Assembly: GCF_003574445.1 (NCBI RefSeq)
Contig: NZ_KZ984548.1
Location: 221,970 to 285,969, forward strand
Source: Streptomyces sp. YIM 130001
Lineage (GTDB): Bacteria; Actinomycetota; Actinomycetes; Streptomycetales; Streptomycetaceae
Reading direction: 5' to 3'
Length of the DNA: 64,000 nt
Part shown: positions 19,592 to 27,959 of the stretch, one piece after another
Numbering within the stretch: position 1 is the stretch's first letter
How the letters are laid out: each line of letters opens with the position of its first letter
Made by a program: the position numbers and the translations under genes
The notes under the pieces: generated by a model
The model's database searches: none
Seen by the model: only the letters and a program-made list of their open reading frames with translations
Told to the model about the DNA's origin: nothing

Positions 19592-19615
19592 ATTTTCCGC
19601 GGGAACGCAGAAAAT
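19592..19615. promoter_or_regulatory. 24-bp imperfect palindrome in the AhpD-like/DGPF divergent region
   Basis: ATTTTCCGCG at 19592-19601 faces CGCAGAAAAT at 19606-19615, nine of ten positions pairing. It is AT-rich at its ends, unlike the surroundings, and lies 11 bp before the predicted -35 box of the DGPF promoter. Operator candidate. Confidence 0.5.
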
Positions 19616-19626
19616 GTCCTCGGAGG

Positions 19627-19653
19627 TGTCGATCCGGCCAGGGCCCGATCGAC
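19627..19653 (+). promoter_or_regulatory. Putative ECF42-type promoter of the DGPF gene
   Basis: TGTCGA at 19627-19632 and CGAC at 19650-19653, 17 bp apart, match the promoter motif that I recall for ECF42 sigma factors (TGTCGA, then CGA/TC). It lies about 55 bp before the DGPF start codon. The sigma factor itself is encoded two genes on. Confidence 0.6.
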
Positions 19654-19706
19654 GCAGGGGTGAGAGCGGGGGAGCGGCCCCCGCCCCGCACCGTAGGAGA
19701 GACACC

Positions 19707-20069
19707 ATGTCGCGCTTCCTGATGATGATCCGGCACGGCGAGGACCCGCAGAACCCGGACAACCGCCCCGACCTCAGCCCCGAGCTGATCGAGAACATGG
19801 GCAAGCTGATCGACGAGATGACCAAGGCGGGCGTCCTGCTGGACACCGCGGGCCTCAAGCCCACCCACGAGGGCGTCCGCCTGCACTGGAAGTCGGGCGA
19901 TCTCTCGTACACCGACGGCCCGTTCACCGAGGCCAAGGAGATCGTCGGCGGTTACGCGATGCTGCAGTGCGCGGACCGGCCGGAGGCGGTCGAGTGGGCC
20001 CGCCGCTTCGTCAGCCTCCACGAGGACCTGGACATCACGGTGGAGCTCCGGGAGATCGAGGAGGGCTGA
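19707..20069 (+). CDS. DGPF / YCII-domain protein
   Basis: A 120-residue YCII-related protein with the namesake motif: TDGPFTEAKEIVGGYAML. The N-terminus MSRFLMMIRHGEDPQ is typical. These small dimeric proteins are the conserved partners and often the targets of ECF42 sigma factors; the biochemical role is unknown. Start at 19707 follows GTAGGAGAGAC. The sigma gene lies 104 bp downstream behind a hairpin. Confidence 0.9.
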   Translation: MSRFLMMIRHGEDPQNPDNRPDLSPELIENMGKLIDEMTKAGVLLDTAGLKPTHEGVRLHWKSGDLSYTDGPFTEAKEIVGGYAMLQCADRPEAVEWARRFVSLHEDLDITVELREIEEG

Positions 20070-20086
20070 GCCGGCCGGCGCCGGCG

Positions 20087-20136
20087 ACGGCGGCCCGGGC
20101 GCAGCGGCAGGTCCGCGAGCCCGGGCGCGCCGCCGT
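20087..20136 (+). terminator. Hairpin between DGPF gene and sigma factor
   Basis: ACGGCGGC at 20087-20094 pairs with GCCGCCGT at 20129-20136, with an inner CCGGGC/GCCCGG stem, and TT follows. It may reduce read-through into the sigma gene. Confidence 0.45.
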
Positions 20137-20173
20137 TTGCCCGGGATCCCCCGCGGTGCTGGGATGGCTGACC

Positions 20174-21472
20174 GTGACGGCATCGCGCTCCGCCCCCGAC
20201 CGACAGCCTCCGGACCGCGCCGTGGAGGCGGTCTTCCGGATCGAGTCCCCGCGCATCATCGCCCGCGTCGCCCGCCTGGTCGGCGACGTCGGCCTCGCCG
20301 AGGAGCTGGCCCAGGACGCCCTGGTCGCGGCGCTCGAGCAGTGGCCGGAATCCGGGGTCCCGGACAACCCGGGCGCCTGGCTGACGGCCGTCGCCAAGCG
20401 CCGTGCGGTCGATCTCGTACGCCGTCACGAGCGCTATGCCGTGAAGCTCCGTGAGCTGGGCCGGGACCTGGAGACCTCCCCGGCGATCGTCCCCGGTCCC
20501 GCCGACACGGACCCCGACGCGATCGACGACGACCTCCTCCGCCTCGTCTTCACCGCCTGTCACCCGGTGCTGCCCGCCCGGGCCCGTATCGCCCTGACCC
20601 TGCGGCTGCTCGGCGGGCTCGGCACCCGCGAGATCGCCCGCGCCCTGCTCAGCTCCGAACCGGCCGTGGCCCAGCGCATCGTCCGCGCCAAGCGCACCCT
20701 CGCCGAACGTTCCGTCGCCTACGAGGTCCCGCACGGACCCGACCGCGAGGCCAGGCTCGGCTCGGTTCTGGAGGTCATCTACCTGATCTTCAACGAGGGG
20801 TACGCGGCCACCGCGGGGGACGACCTGCAGCGTCCGGCGCTCTGCGAGGAGGCGTTGCGGCTGGCCCGGGTCCTCGCCGGGCTCATGCCCGAGGAGAGCG
20901 AGGTGCACGGTCTCGCCGCACTGCTCGAACTGCAGCAGTCCCGCTCGGCCGCCCGTACCGGACCCTCGGGCGAGCCGGTACTCCTCGCCGACCAGCGGCG
21001 GTCCCGCTGGAACGGGCTGCTCGTCCGGCGCGGTTTCGAGGCCCTCACCCGAGCCGAGTCCCGGTCGTCCGGCGCCCCCGGTCCGTACCTGCTGCAGGCC
21101 GCGATCGCCGCCTGCCATGCCCGCGCCGCGACCTACGCGGACACCGACTGGACCCGTATCGCGGCCCTGTACGAACTCCTCGCGGCGCGCGCTCCGTCCC
21201 CGGTCGTCGAACTCAACCGAGCGGTCGCCGTCTGCCACGCCTACGGTCCCGAGCCGGCCCTCGCTCTCGTCGACGCCCTGCGGGCCGAACCCGCCCTCGC
21301 CGACTACCACTTGCTGCCCAGCGTCCGCGGCGATCTGCTGCTGCGACTCGGCCGCGGCGCGGAGGCCCGTACGGAGTTCACCCGCGCCGCCGCGCTCACC
21401 CGCAACGAGCAGGAGCGTCAACTGCTGCTCACCCGAGCCGCCGGATCGGGTGATCCGGGCGTGAACGAGTAG
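20174..21472 (+). CDS. RNA polymerase sigma factor, ECF42-type with C-terminal TPR-like domain
   Basis: A 432-residue sigma factor. Region 2 (about 15-90) has EELAQDALVAALEQWP and PGAWLTAVAKRRAVDLVRR. Region 4 (about 130-180) has LTLRLLGGLGTREIARALLSSEPAVAQRIVRAK. The long C-terminal part (DUF6596/tetratrico-like, with VIYLIFNEGYAA and the ELNRAVAV helix) is the mark of the ECF42 group, which has no anti-sigma factor. The GTG at 20174 was chosen from alignment sense; its ribosome site is weak. It probably activates the DGPF gene upstream. Confidence 0.9.
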   Translation: MTASRSAPDRQPPDRAVEAVFRIESPRIIARVARLVGDVGLAEELAQDALVAALEQWPESGVPDNPGAWLTAVAKRRAVDLVRRHERYAVKLRELGRDLETSPAIVPGPADTDPDAIDDDLLRLVFTACHPVLPARARIALTLRLLGGLGTREIARALLSSEPAVAQRIVRAKRTLAERSVAYEVPHGPDREARLGSVLEVIYLIFNEGYAATAGDDLQRPALCEEALRLARVLAGLMPEESEVHGLAALLELQQSRSAARTGPSGEPVLLADQRRSRWNGLLVRRGFEALTRAESRSSGAPGPYLLQAAIAACHARAATYADTDWTRIAALYELLAARAPSPVVELNRAVAVCHAYGPEPALALVDALRAEPALADYHLLPSVRGDLLLRLGRGAEARTEFTRAAALTRNEQERQLLLTRAAGSGDPGVNE

Positions 21473-21487
21473 GGCTCACGCCGTGTC

Positions 21488-22657
21488 TCAGACCGGGTTG
21501 CCGAGCAGCATCGTCGGCGCGTTCTCGACCCGGGTCAGGAACACCGTTGCGGAATGCGGTCCCTTGAGCTTCATCCTGCGCCGCAGCTCCTCCGGCTCCA
21601 TCGGCGAGCCGCGCTTCTTGACCGTGAGTACGCCGACCTCGCGTTCTCTGAGCAGGGCCTTGAGCCGCTTCAGGTTGAACGGCAGCTGGTCGCTGATCTC
21701 GTAGGCGGTCGCGAACGGCGTCTCGTGCAGCGTGTCCGAAGTGACGTACGCGATCATCGGGTCGATCAGGCCGCCGTCGACCGCTTCGGCGACATCGGCG
21801 ACCAGGTGGGCGCGGACCACGGCGCCGCCCGGTTCGTAGAGATAGCGGCCGACGGGCCGTACCGCCGGATCCGGCAGCCCGGCACCGACCAGACCGTCAC
21901 CGGCCGGCAGCAGCGTGGCCCGGACCGTCCCCGGCGCGGTGCCGAACCAGAACACCGCCTCCTTCACCTCGCCGCCGTCCGAGATCCACTCCGCCTCGGC
22001 CTCCTCGGGCACCAGCTCGTGCGGAACACCGGGCGCGATCTTGAGCGCGGCGTGCGGGGCGCCACGAGCGGCGCCGATCGCCCAGGACAGCGGGGGCGAG
22101 TACGCCTCGGGGTCGAAGATCCGGCCGCGTCCGCCGCGCCGCGCGGGGTCGACGAACACCGCGTCGTAACCGCCGGTGTCGACCGCCGTGACGTCGCCGC
22201 AGCGCACCTCGATCAGCTCGCCGAGGCCGAGCGCGTCGATGTTCGCGCGCGCCACCGCGCAGGTCAACGGGTCGCGGTCGACCGCGAGGACCCGGATACC
22301 GGCCCGGGCGAGCGCGATCGCGTCCCCGCCGATCCCGCAGCACAGGTCCGCCACGGAGCCCACGCCGAGCTCGGCGAAGCGCCGCGCACGGTGCCGCGCG
22401 ACGGTCGTACGGGTCGCCTGCTCGACACCGTTCGGCGTGAAGTACATCCGCGCCGCGTCGTCGGCGCCGAACTTCGCCACGGCCCGCTGCCGCAGCCGCG
22501 CCTGCCCGAGAGCCGCCGACACGAGCTCGGCGGGGTGGTCGCGGCGCAGGCGGGTGGCGAGGGCGAGTTCGTCCGCGGCGTCGTGGTCGCGCAGCTCGGC
22601 GAGGAGCCGGGCGCCCTCGTCGGTGAGCAGGGTGGCGAAGGAGTCGAGGTCGTTCAC
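21488..22657 (-). CDS. Class I SAM-dependent methyltransferase with THUMP-like domain
   Basis: A 389-residue protein. The Rossmann SAM site reads VADLCCGIGGDAIALAR, followed by VLAVDRDPL and VFVDPARRGGRGR. The N-terminal ~90 residues are helical, and the C-terminal ~90 (ISDQLPFNLKRLKALLRERE onward) form the THUMP-like domain. An RNA substrate is likely from the THUMP-like part, but none can be named. GTG at 22657 was chosen; the frame remains open far upstream but that sequence is the complement of the deacetylase genes. It is divergent from the first deacetylase. Confidence 0.85.
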   Translation of the reverse strand: MNDLDSFATLLTDEGARLLAELRDHDAADELALATRLRRDHPAELVSAALGQARLRQRAVAKFGADDAARMYFTPNGVEQATRTTVARHRARRFAELGVGSVADLCCGIGGDAIALARAGIRVLAVDRDPLTCAVARANIDALGLGELIEVRCGDVTAVDTGGYDAVFVDPARRGGRGRIFDPEAYSPPLSWAIGAARGAPHAALKIAPGVPHELVPEEAEAEWISDGGEVKEAVFWFGTAPGTVRATLLPAGDGLVGAGLPDPAVRPVGRYLYEPGGAVVRAHLVADVAEAVDGGLIDPMIAYVTSDTLHETPFATAYEISDQLPFNLKRLKALLREREVGVLTVKKRGSPMEPEELRRRMKLKGPHSATVFLTRVENAPTMLLGNPV

Positions 22658-22747
22658 CCGCTCATTGTCGGCCAGTCGGTGGATCGTGCGTGCCGGGCGG
22701 CGGTGTCGGCCGGAGTGCGGAGGGCTCCACTGACAGGATCCGACGCC

Positions 22748-23710
22748 ATGCAACTTGTACGACAAAACGAAGAATGTGGTGGAAAAGGGAAGCACGCCGA
22801 ATCCCGCGACACCGCCCCCGCCGACCCGCGCCCCCGTCCTCACCGGCCAACCCTGCCCGTCAAGGCAGTCGCCGCCGTGATCGCAGTCGCCGCACTGGCA
22901 GCCGGCTGCGCGAGCGGCGAGACCGAGAAGAAGGCCGTCCCACCCGCCCCCGGCCAGCAGGCCGCCGCCAAGGCCGAGAAGAAGGCCGCCGCACACACCG
23001 CCCTGGTCGCCGCCTCCAAGCGCTGGGGAATCGCCAAACCGCCCCTGCAGGCTCCCGAGCCGCCGGCGAAGAAGCCCGCTCTGACCACCCGCAAGGGCTT
23101 CGAGGTCGACGACCAGAAGAACTTCCCGCCCGTCTACACGACCGTCCCGACCAAGGACAAGGTCGTCTTCCTGACCATCGACGACGGTGCCGCGAAGGAC
23201 CCGCGGTTCATCAAGATGATGAGCGACCTGAAGATCCCGTACACGGCGTTCCTCAGTGACTACGTCGTCAACGACGACTACGCCTACTTCAAGAAGATGC
23301 AGTCCCACGGCGTCGGCCTGAACAACCACACGCTCAACCACCGCTACCTGCCCGGTCTCTCCTACGAGCAGCAGGAGCGCGAGATCTGCGGGATGCAGGA
23401 CATCATCGAGAAGCAGTACGGCACCCGCCCCACGCTGTTCCGCCCGCCGTTCGGCAACTACAACCAGGACACCCTGCGCGCCGCGAAGTCCTGCGGCATC
23501 AAGTCCGTCCCGCTGTGGAACGCGGAGGCCTTCGACAAGCGCATGGACTGGCGCGAGGAGGACCGCGACCTGCACCCGGGCGACATCATCCTCACGCACT
23601 TCCGCGGCAAGGACGAGTGGAAGGGCGGCATGCCCTCCATGATCCGCAACGTCCTCAAGACGGTCACCGACAAGGGCTACGCCATCGCCCGCCTCGAGGA
23701 CTACGTGTGA
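22748..23710 (+). CDS. Polysaccharide deacetylase lipoprotein (first of pair)
   Basis: A 320-residue NodB-domain protein. About 35 residues precede the hydrophobic stretch, which ends in the lipobox LAAGC, so it is probably a lipoprotein on the outer face of the membrane; a start inside this lead is possible. The catalytic domain starts at VVFLTIDDG (metal and base Asp), then NNHTLNHRYLPG (metal His pair) and RPPFGNYNQDTLR, and ends LTHFRGKDEW. Probable substrate is N-acetylated cell-wall polysaccharide. The second copy follows 19 bp downstream. Confidence 0.9.
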   Translation: MQLVRQNEECGGKGKHAESRDTAPADPRPRPHRPTLPVKAVAAVIAVAALAAGCASGETEKKAVPPAPGQQAAAKAEKKAAAHTALVAASKRWGIAKPPLQAPEPPAKKPALTTRKGFEVDDQKNFPPVYTTVPTKDKVVFLTIDDGAAKDPRFIKMMSDLKIPYTAFLSDYVVNDDYAYFKKMQSHGVGLNNHTLNHRYLPGLSYEQQEREICGMQDIIEKQYGTRPTLFRPPFGNYNQDTLRAAKSCGIKSVPLWNAEAFDKRMDWREEDRDLHPGDIILTHFRGKDEWKGGMPSMIRNVLKTVTDKGYAIARLEDYV

Positions 23711-23729
23711 GCCGCGCCGGAGATCCGCG

Positions 23730-24614
23730 GTGACGCGCGCGCACCGGCTGCTGGCCGGAGTGCTCGCGGCCGGTGCGCTCGCCCTGACCGGATGCGCCCA
23801 GTCCGTCGACCCCATCGAACGGCTGGGCCGCAAGGCCGCGGAGAAGGCCGGCGAACGGGCCCACCACGCGGAGCGAGAAGAGCCGGCCCGGCCGGCCGGC
23901 CAGGCACCTCCGGACGAACGGGGCGAGCAGCGGGCCCCGGCCTCCGCCCACCGCCGCTGGGGCCTGTCCGAACCCCTGGCCCCGGCGCCGCGCCCACCCA
24001 CCCGTACGCAACGCGCGGCCCTGCACGGAGCCCCGGGCGCCCCCGGCCTGTCCCGCGTCGTCGACCGCGTACCCACCAAGGACAAGGTCGTCTTCCTGAC
24101 CTTCGACGACGGCGCCGAGCGCGACCCGCGCTTCGTGCGCATGGTGCGCGAACTGCGGCTCCCCGTCAGCATGTTCCTCACCGACAGCGTCGCGGGCCCC
24201 GGCTACGCCCACTTCGGCCGACTGCGCGCGGTCGGTGCCACGGTGCAGAACCACACGCTCGACCACCCGTACCTGCCGGGCCTCTCGTACGCCGGGCAGC
24301 GCTGGGAGATCTGCGGCCAGCAGGACAAGCTCAAGAAGCGCTTCGGCGTCCGCCCGACCCTCTTCCGCCCGCCGTACGGCGAGTACAACGAGGACACCCT
24401 GCGTGCCGCCGCCGCATGCGGCATCCGCTCGGTGATCACCTGGCGCACCTCGACACCGGCCCCCGCGGAAGGCGCAAGCCTCCACCCCGGCGACATCATC
24501 CGGGCCCACTCCCACGGCCCCGGCGGCCCCCTGACGGACACCACCACCCACCTGCTCCGCCACATCCAGTCCCAGGGCTACACGGTCGCCCGCCTCGAGG
24601 ACTACACGGGCTGA
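23730..24614 (+). CDS. Polysaccharide deacetylase lipoprotein (second of pair)
   Basis: A 294-residue paralogue of the preceding protein. The signal peptide ends in the lipobox ALTGC at about residue 22, then a charged linker of ~85 residues. The NodB domain shares VPTKDKVVFLT and DDGAERDPRF with its neighbour and has NHTLDHPYLPG and RPPYGEYNEDTLR. The C-terminal catalytic His block differs (IIRAHSHGPGG instead of ILTHFRG). GTG follows GGAGATC. The pair looks like a tandem duplication and is probably one transcript. Confidence 0.9.
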   Translation: MTRAHRLLAGVLAAGALALTGCAQSVDPIERLGRKAAEKAGERAHHAEREEPARPAGQAPPDERGEQRAPASAHRRWGLSEPLAPAPRPPTRTQRAALHGAPGAPGLSRVVDRVPTKDKVVFLTFDDGAERDPRFVRMVRELRLPVSMFLTDSVAGPGYAHFGRLRAVGATVQNHTLDHPYLPGLSYAGQRWEICGQQDKLKKRFGVRPTLFRPPYGEYNEDTLRAAAACGIRSVITWRTSTPAPAEGASLHPGDIIRAHSHGPGGPLTDTTTHLLRHIQSQGYTVARLEDYTG

Positions 24615-24680
24615 CCCCCGCTACAAACCCCGCCTGTCGCGCCCCGGGTCCCGCGCGACCTGCCCGCCCCGACCCCAAGC

Positions 24681-24699
24681 CCCTCCGGCGATTGAGGAC
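24681..24699. repeat. Dispersed Streptomyces intergenic repeat, copy 1
   Basis: CCCTCCGGCGATTGAGGAC. It differs from the second copy at 24763-24782 by two or three bases. This motif is familiar from many Streptomyces intergenic regions (from memory). Confidence 0.55.
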
Positions 24700-24762
24700 A
24701 TCTGTTCAGCCCGTCCGCGCGGGAGGGCAAGTCGGCCACGGAGCCCGCAGGGCACCACCGAA

Positions 24763-24782
24763 CCCGTCCGGCGCTTGAGGAC
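24763..24782. repeat. Dispersed Streptomyces intergenic repeat, copy 2
   Basis: CCCGTCCGGCGCTTGAGGAC, same orientation as copy 1 and 82 bp downstream of it. Confidence 0.55.
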
Positions 24783-24860
24783 AAGGCCCGCCAGGGCCGG
24801 TCGCAGTCGACAGAACCCCCGCGGCACGCAATGCCGAATCCGCCGGCCGAGCGCAGCGAA

Positions 24861-24887
24861 TTGGCACTCCGCTTGACCGAGTGCTAA
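24861..24887 (+). promoter_or_regulatory. CIRCE element 1 (HrcA operator)
   Basis: TTGGCACTC, nine bases, GAGTGCTAA: one mismatch in one arm to the consensus TTAGCACTC-N9-GAGTGCTAA. It overlaps the -35 box of the groES promoter, so HrcA binding would block RNA polymerase. Confidence 0.93.
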
Positions 24888-24902
24888 TCGCAGTCATAGT
24901 GT
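24874..24902 (+). promoter_or_regulatory. groES-groEL1 promoter
   Basis: TTGACC at 24874-24879 and TAGTGT at 24897-24902 with a 17-bp spacer. Both lie inside or between the two CIRCE elements, the usual heat-shock arrangement. Confidence 0.7.
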
Positions 24903-24907
24903 CGACC

Positions 24908-24934
24908 CTGGCACTCCCCACCGGAGAGTGCCAA
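24908..24934 (+). promoter_or_regulatory. CIRCE element 2 (HrcA operator)
   Basis: CTGGCACTC, nine bases, GAGTGCCAA. It lies right at and after the predicted transcription start, so HrcA bound here would act as a roadblock. Confidence 0.9.
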
Positions 24935-25033
24935 CACAGCGACGGGCAGGTCCGGCACCCGCGACGACGGATCCACCTGGTCGCCACCTCAGACAGTTAA
25001 CCCCGTGAGATCTCCGAAGGGGGAGGTCGGATC

Positions 25034-25342
25034 GTGACGACCGCCAGCTCCAAGGTTGCCATCAAGCCGCTCGAGGACCGCATTGTGGTCCAGCCGCTCG
25101 ACGCCGAGCAGACCACGGCCTCTGGCCTGGTCATCCCGGACACTGCGAAGGAGAAGCCCCAGGAGGGCGTCGTCCTCGCCGTGGGCCCGGGTCGCTTCGA
25201 GAACGGCGAGCGCCTGCCGCTCGACGTCAAGACCGGCGACATCGTGCTGTACAGCAAGTACGGCGGCACCGAGGTGAAGTACAACGGCGACGAGTACCTC
25301 GTCCTCTCGGCTCGCGACGTGCTCGCGATCGTCGAGAAGTAA
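25034..25342 (+). CDS. groES: Co-chaperonin GroES
   Basis: A 102-residue GroES, the seven-subunit lid of the chaperonin. [16 protein letters not shown] opens the beta barrel, [18 protein letters not shown] is the mobile loop that docks onto GroEL, and [17 protein letters not shown] is the roof strand. GTG is the start with GGGGGAGGTC upstream. Expression is expected to be induced by heat through HrcA release from two CIRCE sites. groEL1 follows after a 117-bp gap that holds a large hairpin. Confidence 0.98.
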   Translation: MTTASSKVAIKPLEDRIVVQPLDAEQTTASGLVIPDTAKEKPQEGVVLAVGPGRFENGERLPLDVKTGDIVLYSKYGGTEVKYNGDEYLVLSARDVLAIVEK

Positions 25343-25378
25343 TTCACCTGGGGAGCCGACCGGCTCCCGAAGTTTTCA

Positions 25379-25438
25379 CTGCGCCCCTGGCCCCCGCGAG
25401 TTCCACATTGCCGGGCGGTCAGGGGCGCAGCTCTTTTT
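25379..25438 (+). terminator. Hairpin with T-run between groES and groEL1
   Basis: CTGCGCCCCTG at 25379-25389 pairs perfectly with CAGGGGCGCAG at 25420-25430 (11 bp), followed by CTCTTTTT. A second, smaller hairpin (GGGAGCCG/CGGCTCCC) lies at 25351-25368. Together they could attenuate groEL1 relative to groES. Confidence 0.65.
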
Positions 25439-25450
25439 GAGAGGACTTGA

Positions 25451-27082
<1,632 letters not shown>

Positions 27083-27097
27083 CGCTTCCGCGTCGTC

Positions 27098-27140
27098 GGG
27101 GCCCGGCTTCCCTTCGGGGGGCCGGGCCTCCCGCTTTTCC
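27098..27140 (+). terminator. Terminator after groEL1
   Basis: GGCCCGG at 27100-27106 pairs with CCGGGCC at 27122-27128, followed by TCCCGCTTTT. Confidence 0.7.
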
Positions 27141-27165
27141 GGCGCGCGCTCATGGGCCAAGTCCC

Positions 27166-27939
27166 TTACTGCGGGCCGTACTTGCGTCCCGTGCGCGAGG
27201 TGATCCCGCCGAGCAGTCCGCGCGGTACGAACTTCACCGCCCCCATCATCGCCTTGTAGCGCGCGTCGGGGATCGACAGCGACTTGCCCCGCGCCATGTC
27301 GGAGAGCGCGGCCGTCACCAGCTTGTCCGCGTCCAGCCACATCCACTTGGGGATGCTGTCGGTCCCCATACCGGCCCGCTCGTGGAACTCGGTACGGACG
27401 AACCCCGGGCACAGCGCCATCAGCCGTACGCCGGCCCCCGCAAGGTCGTTCGCCGCGCCCTGGGTGAACTGCACGACCCACGCCTTGGACGCGCCGTACG
27501 TCCCGCGCGGCACGAAGGCCGCCGTCGACGCCACGTTGATCACGCCGCCCCGGCCCCGTTCCCGCATGGACTCCGCTGCCGCCGAGGTCAGCCGGAGCAC
27601 TGCCTCGCAGTGCACCTTCAGCATCGTCAGCTCGTCGGACATGGGGACTTCGAGGTAGCGGCCCTTGTTGCCGAACCCGGCGTTGTTGACCAGCAGATCG
27701 ACCGGGCTCGTGCGGTCGGCGACGCGTGTCTCGACCGCGCTGATCCCTTCCTCCGTGGAGAGATCGGCCGCGAGCACCTCGGCCTCGATGCCGTGCCGGT
27801 CGTGCAACTCGGTTGCCTGCTCCCGCAGCCGGCCGATGTCGCGCGCCACCAGGACCAGGTTGTGTCCGTCGGCGGCGAGCCGGCGCGCGAAGGCGGCGCC
27901 GATACCGGAGGTCGGACCCGTAATCAGAGCGGTTGTCAT
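27166..27939 (-). CDS. Short-chain dehydrogenase/reductase
   Basis: A 257-residue classical SDR. ITGPTSGIGAAFARRLA is the dinucleotide loop (TGxxxGIG), LVNNAGFGN the structural block, and NVAST plus YGASKAW the Ser-Tyr-Lys catalytic set. No substrate can be assigned. It is convergent with groEL1 and lies 20 bp after the multicopper oxidase gene in the same direction, so the two are probably one transcript. Confidence 0.9.
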   Translation of the reverse strand: MTTALITGPTSGIGAAFARRLAADGHNLVLVARDIGRLREQATELHDRHGIEAEVLAADLSTEEGISAVETRVADRTSPVDLLVNNAGFGNKGRYLEVPMSDELTMLKVHCEAVLRLTSAAAESMRERGRGGVINVASTAAFVPRGTYGASKAWVVQFTQGAANDLAGAGVRLMALCPGFVRTEFHERAGMGTDSIPKWMWLDADKLVTAALSDMARGKSLSIPDARYKAMMGAVKFVPRGLLGGITSRTGRKYGPQ

Positions 27940-27959
27940 GGGGTCAGGTTAATGACCGC

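Larger units (their letters stand above)
24615..25033. other. Intergenic region before groES: repeats, two CIRCE sites, promoter
   Basis: No gene seen. The first half has two copies of a CCGTCCGGCG-TTGAGGAC-type repeat and GC-rich filler. The second half is less GC-rich and holds CIRCE-promoter-CIRCE followed by a ~130-nt groES leader. Confidence 0.8.

Noticed and set aside
22658..24181. N-terminal extension of the methyltransferase gene by ~500 codons
   Set aside because: The extension is the antisense of the two deacetylases and has no domain. The start at 22657 gives the usual protein.
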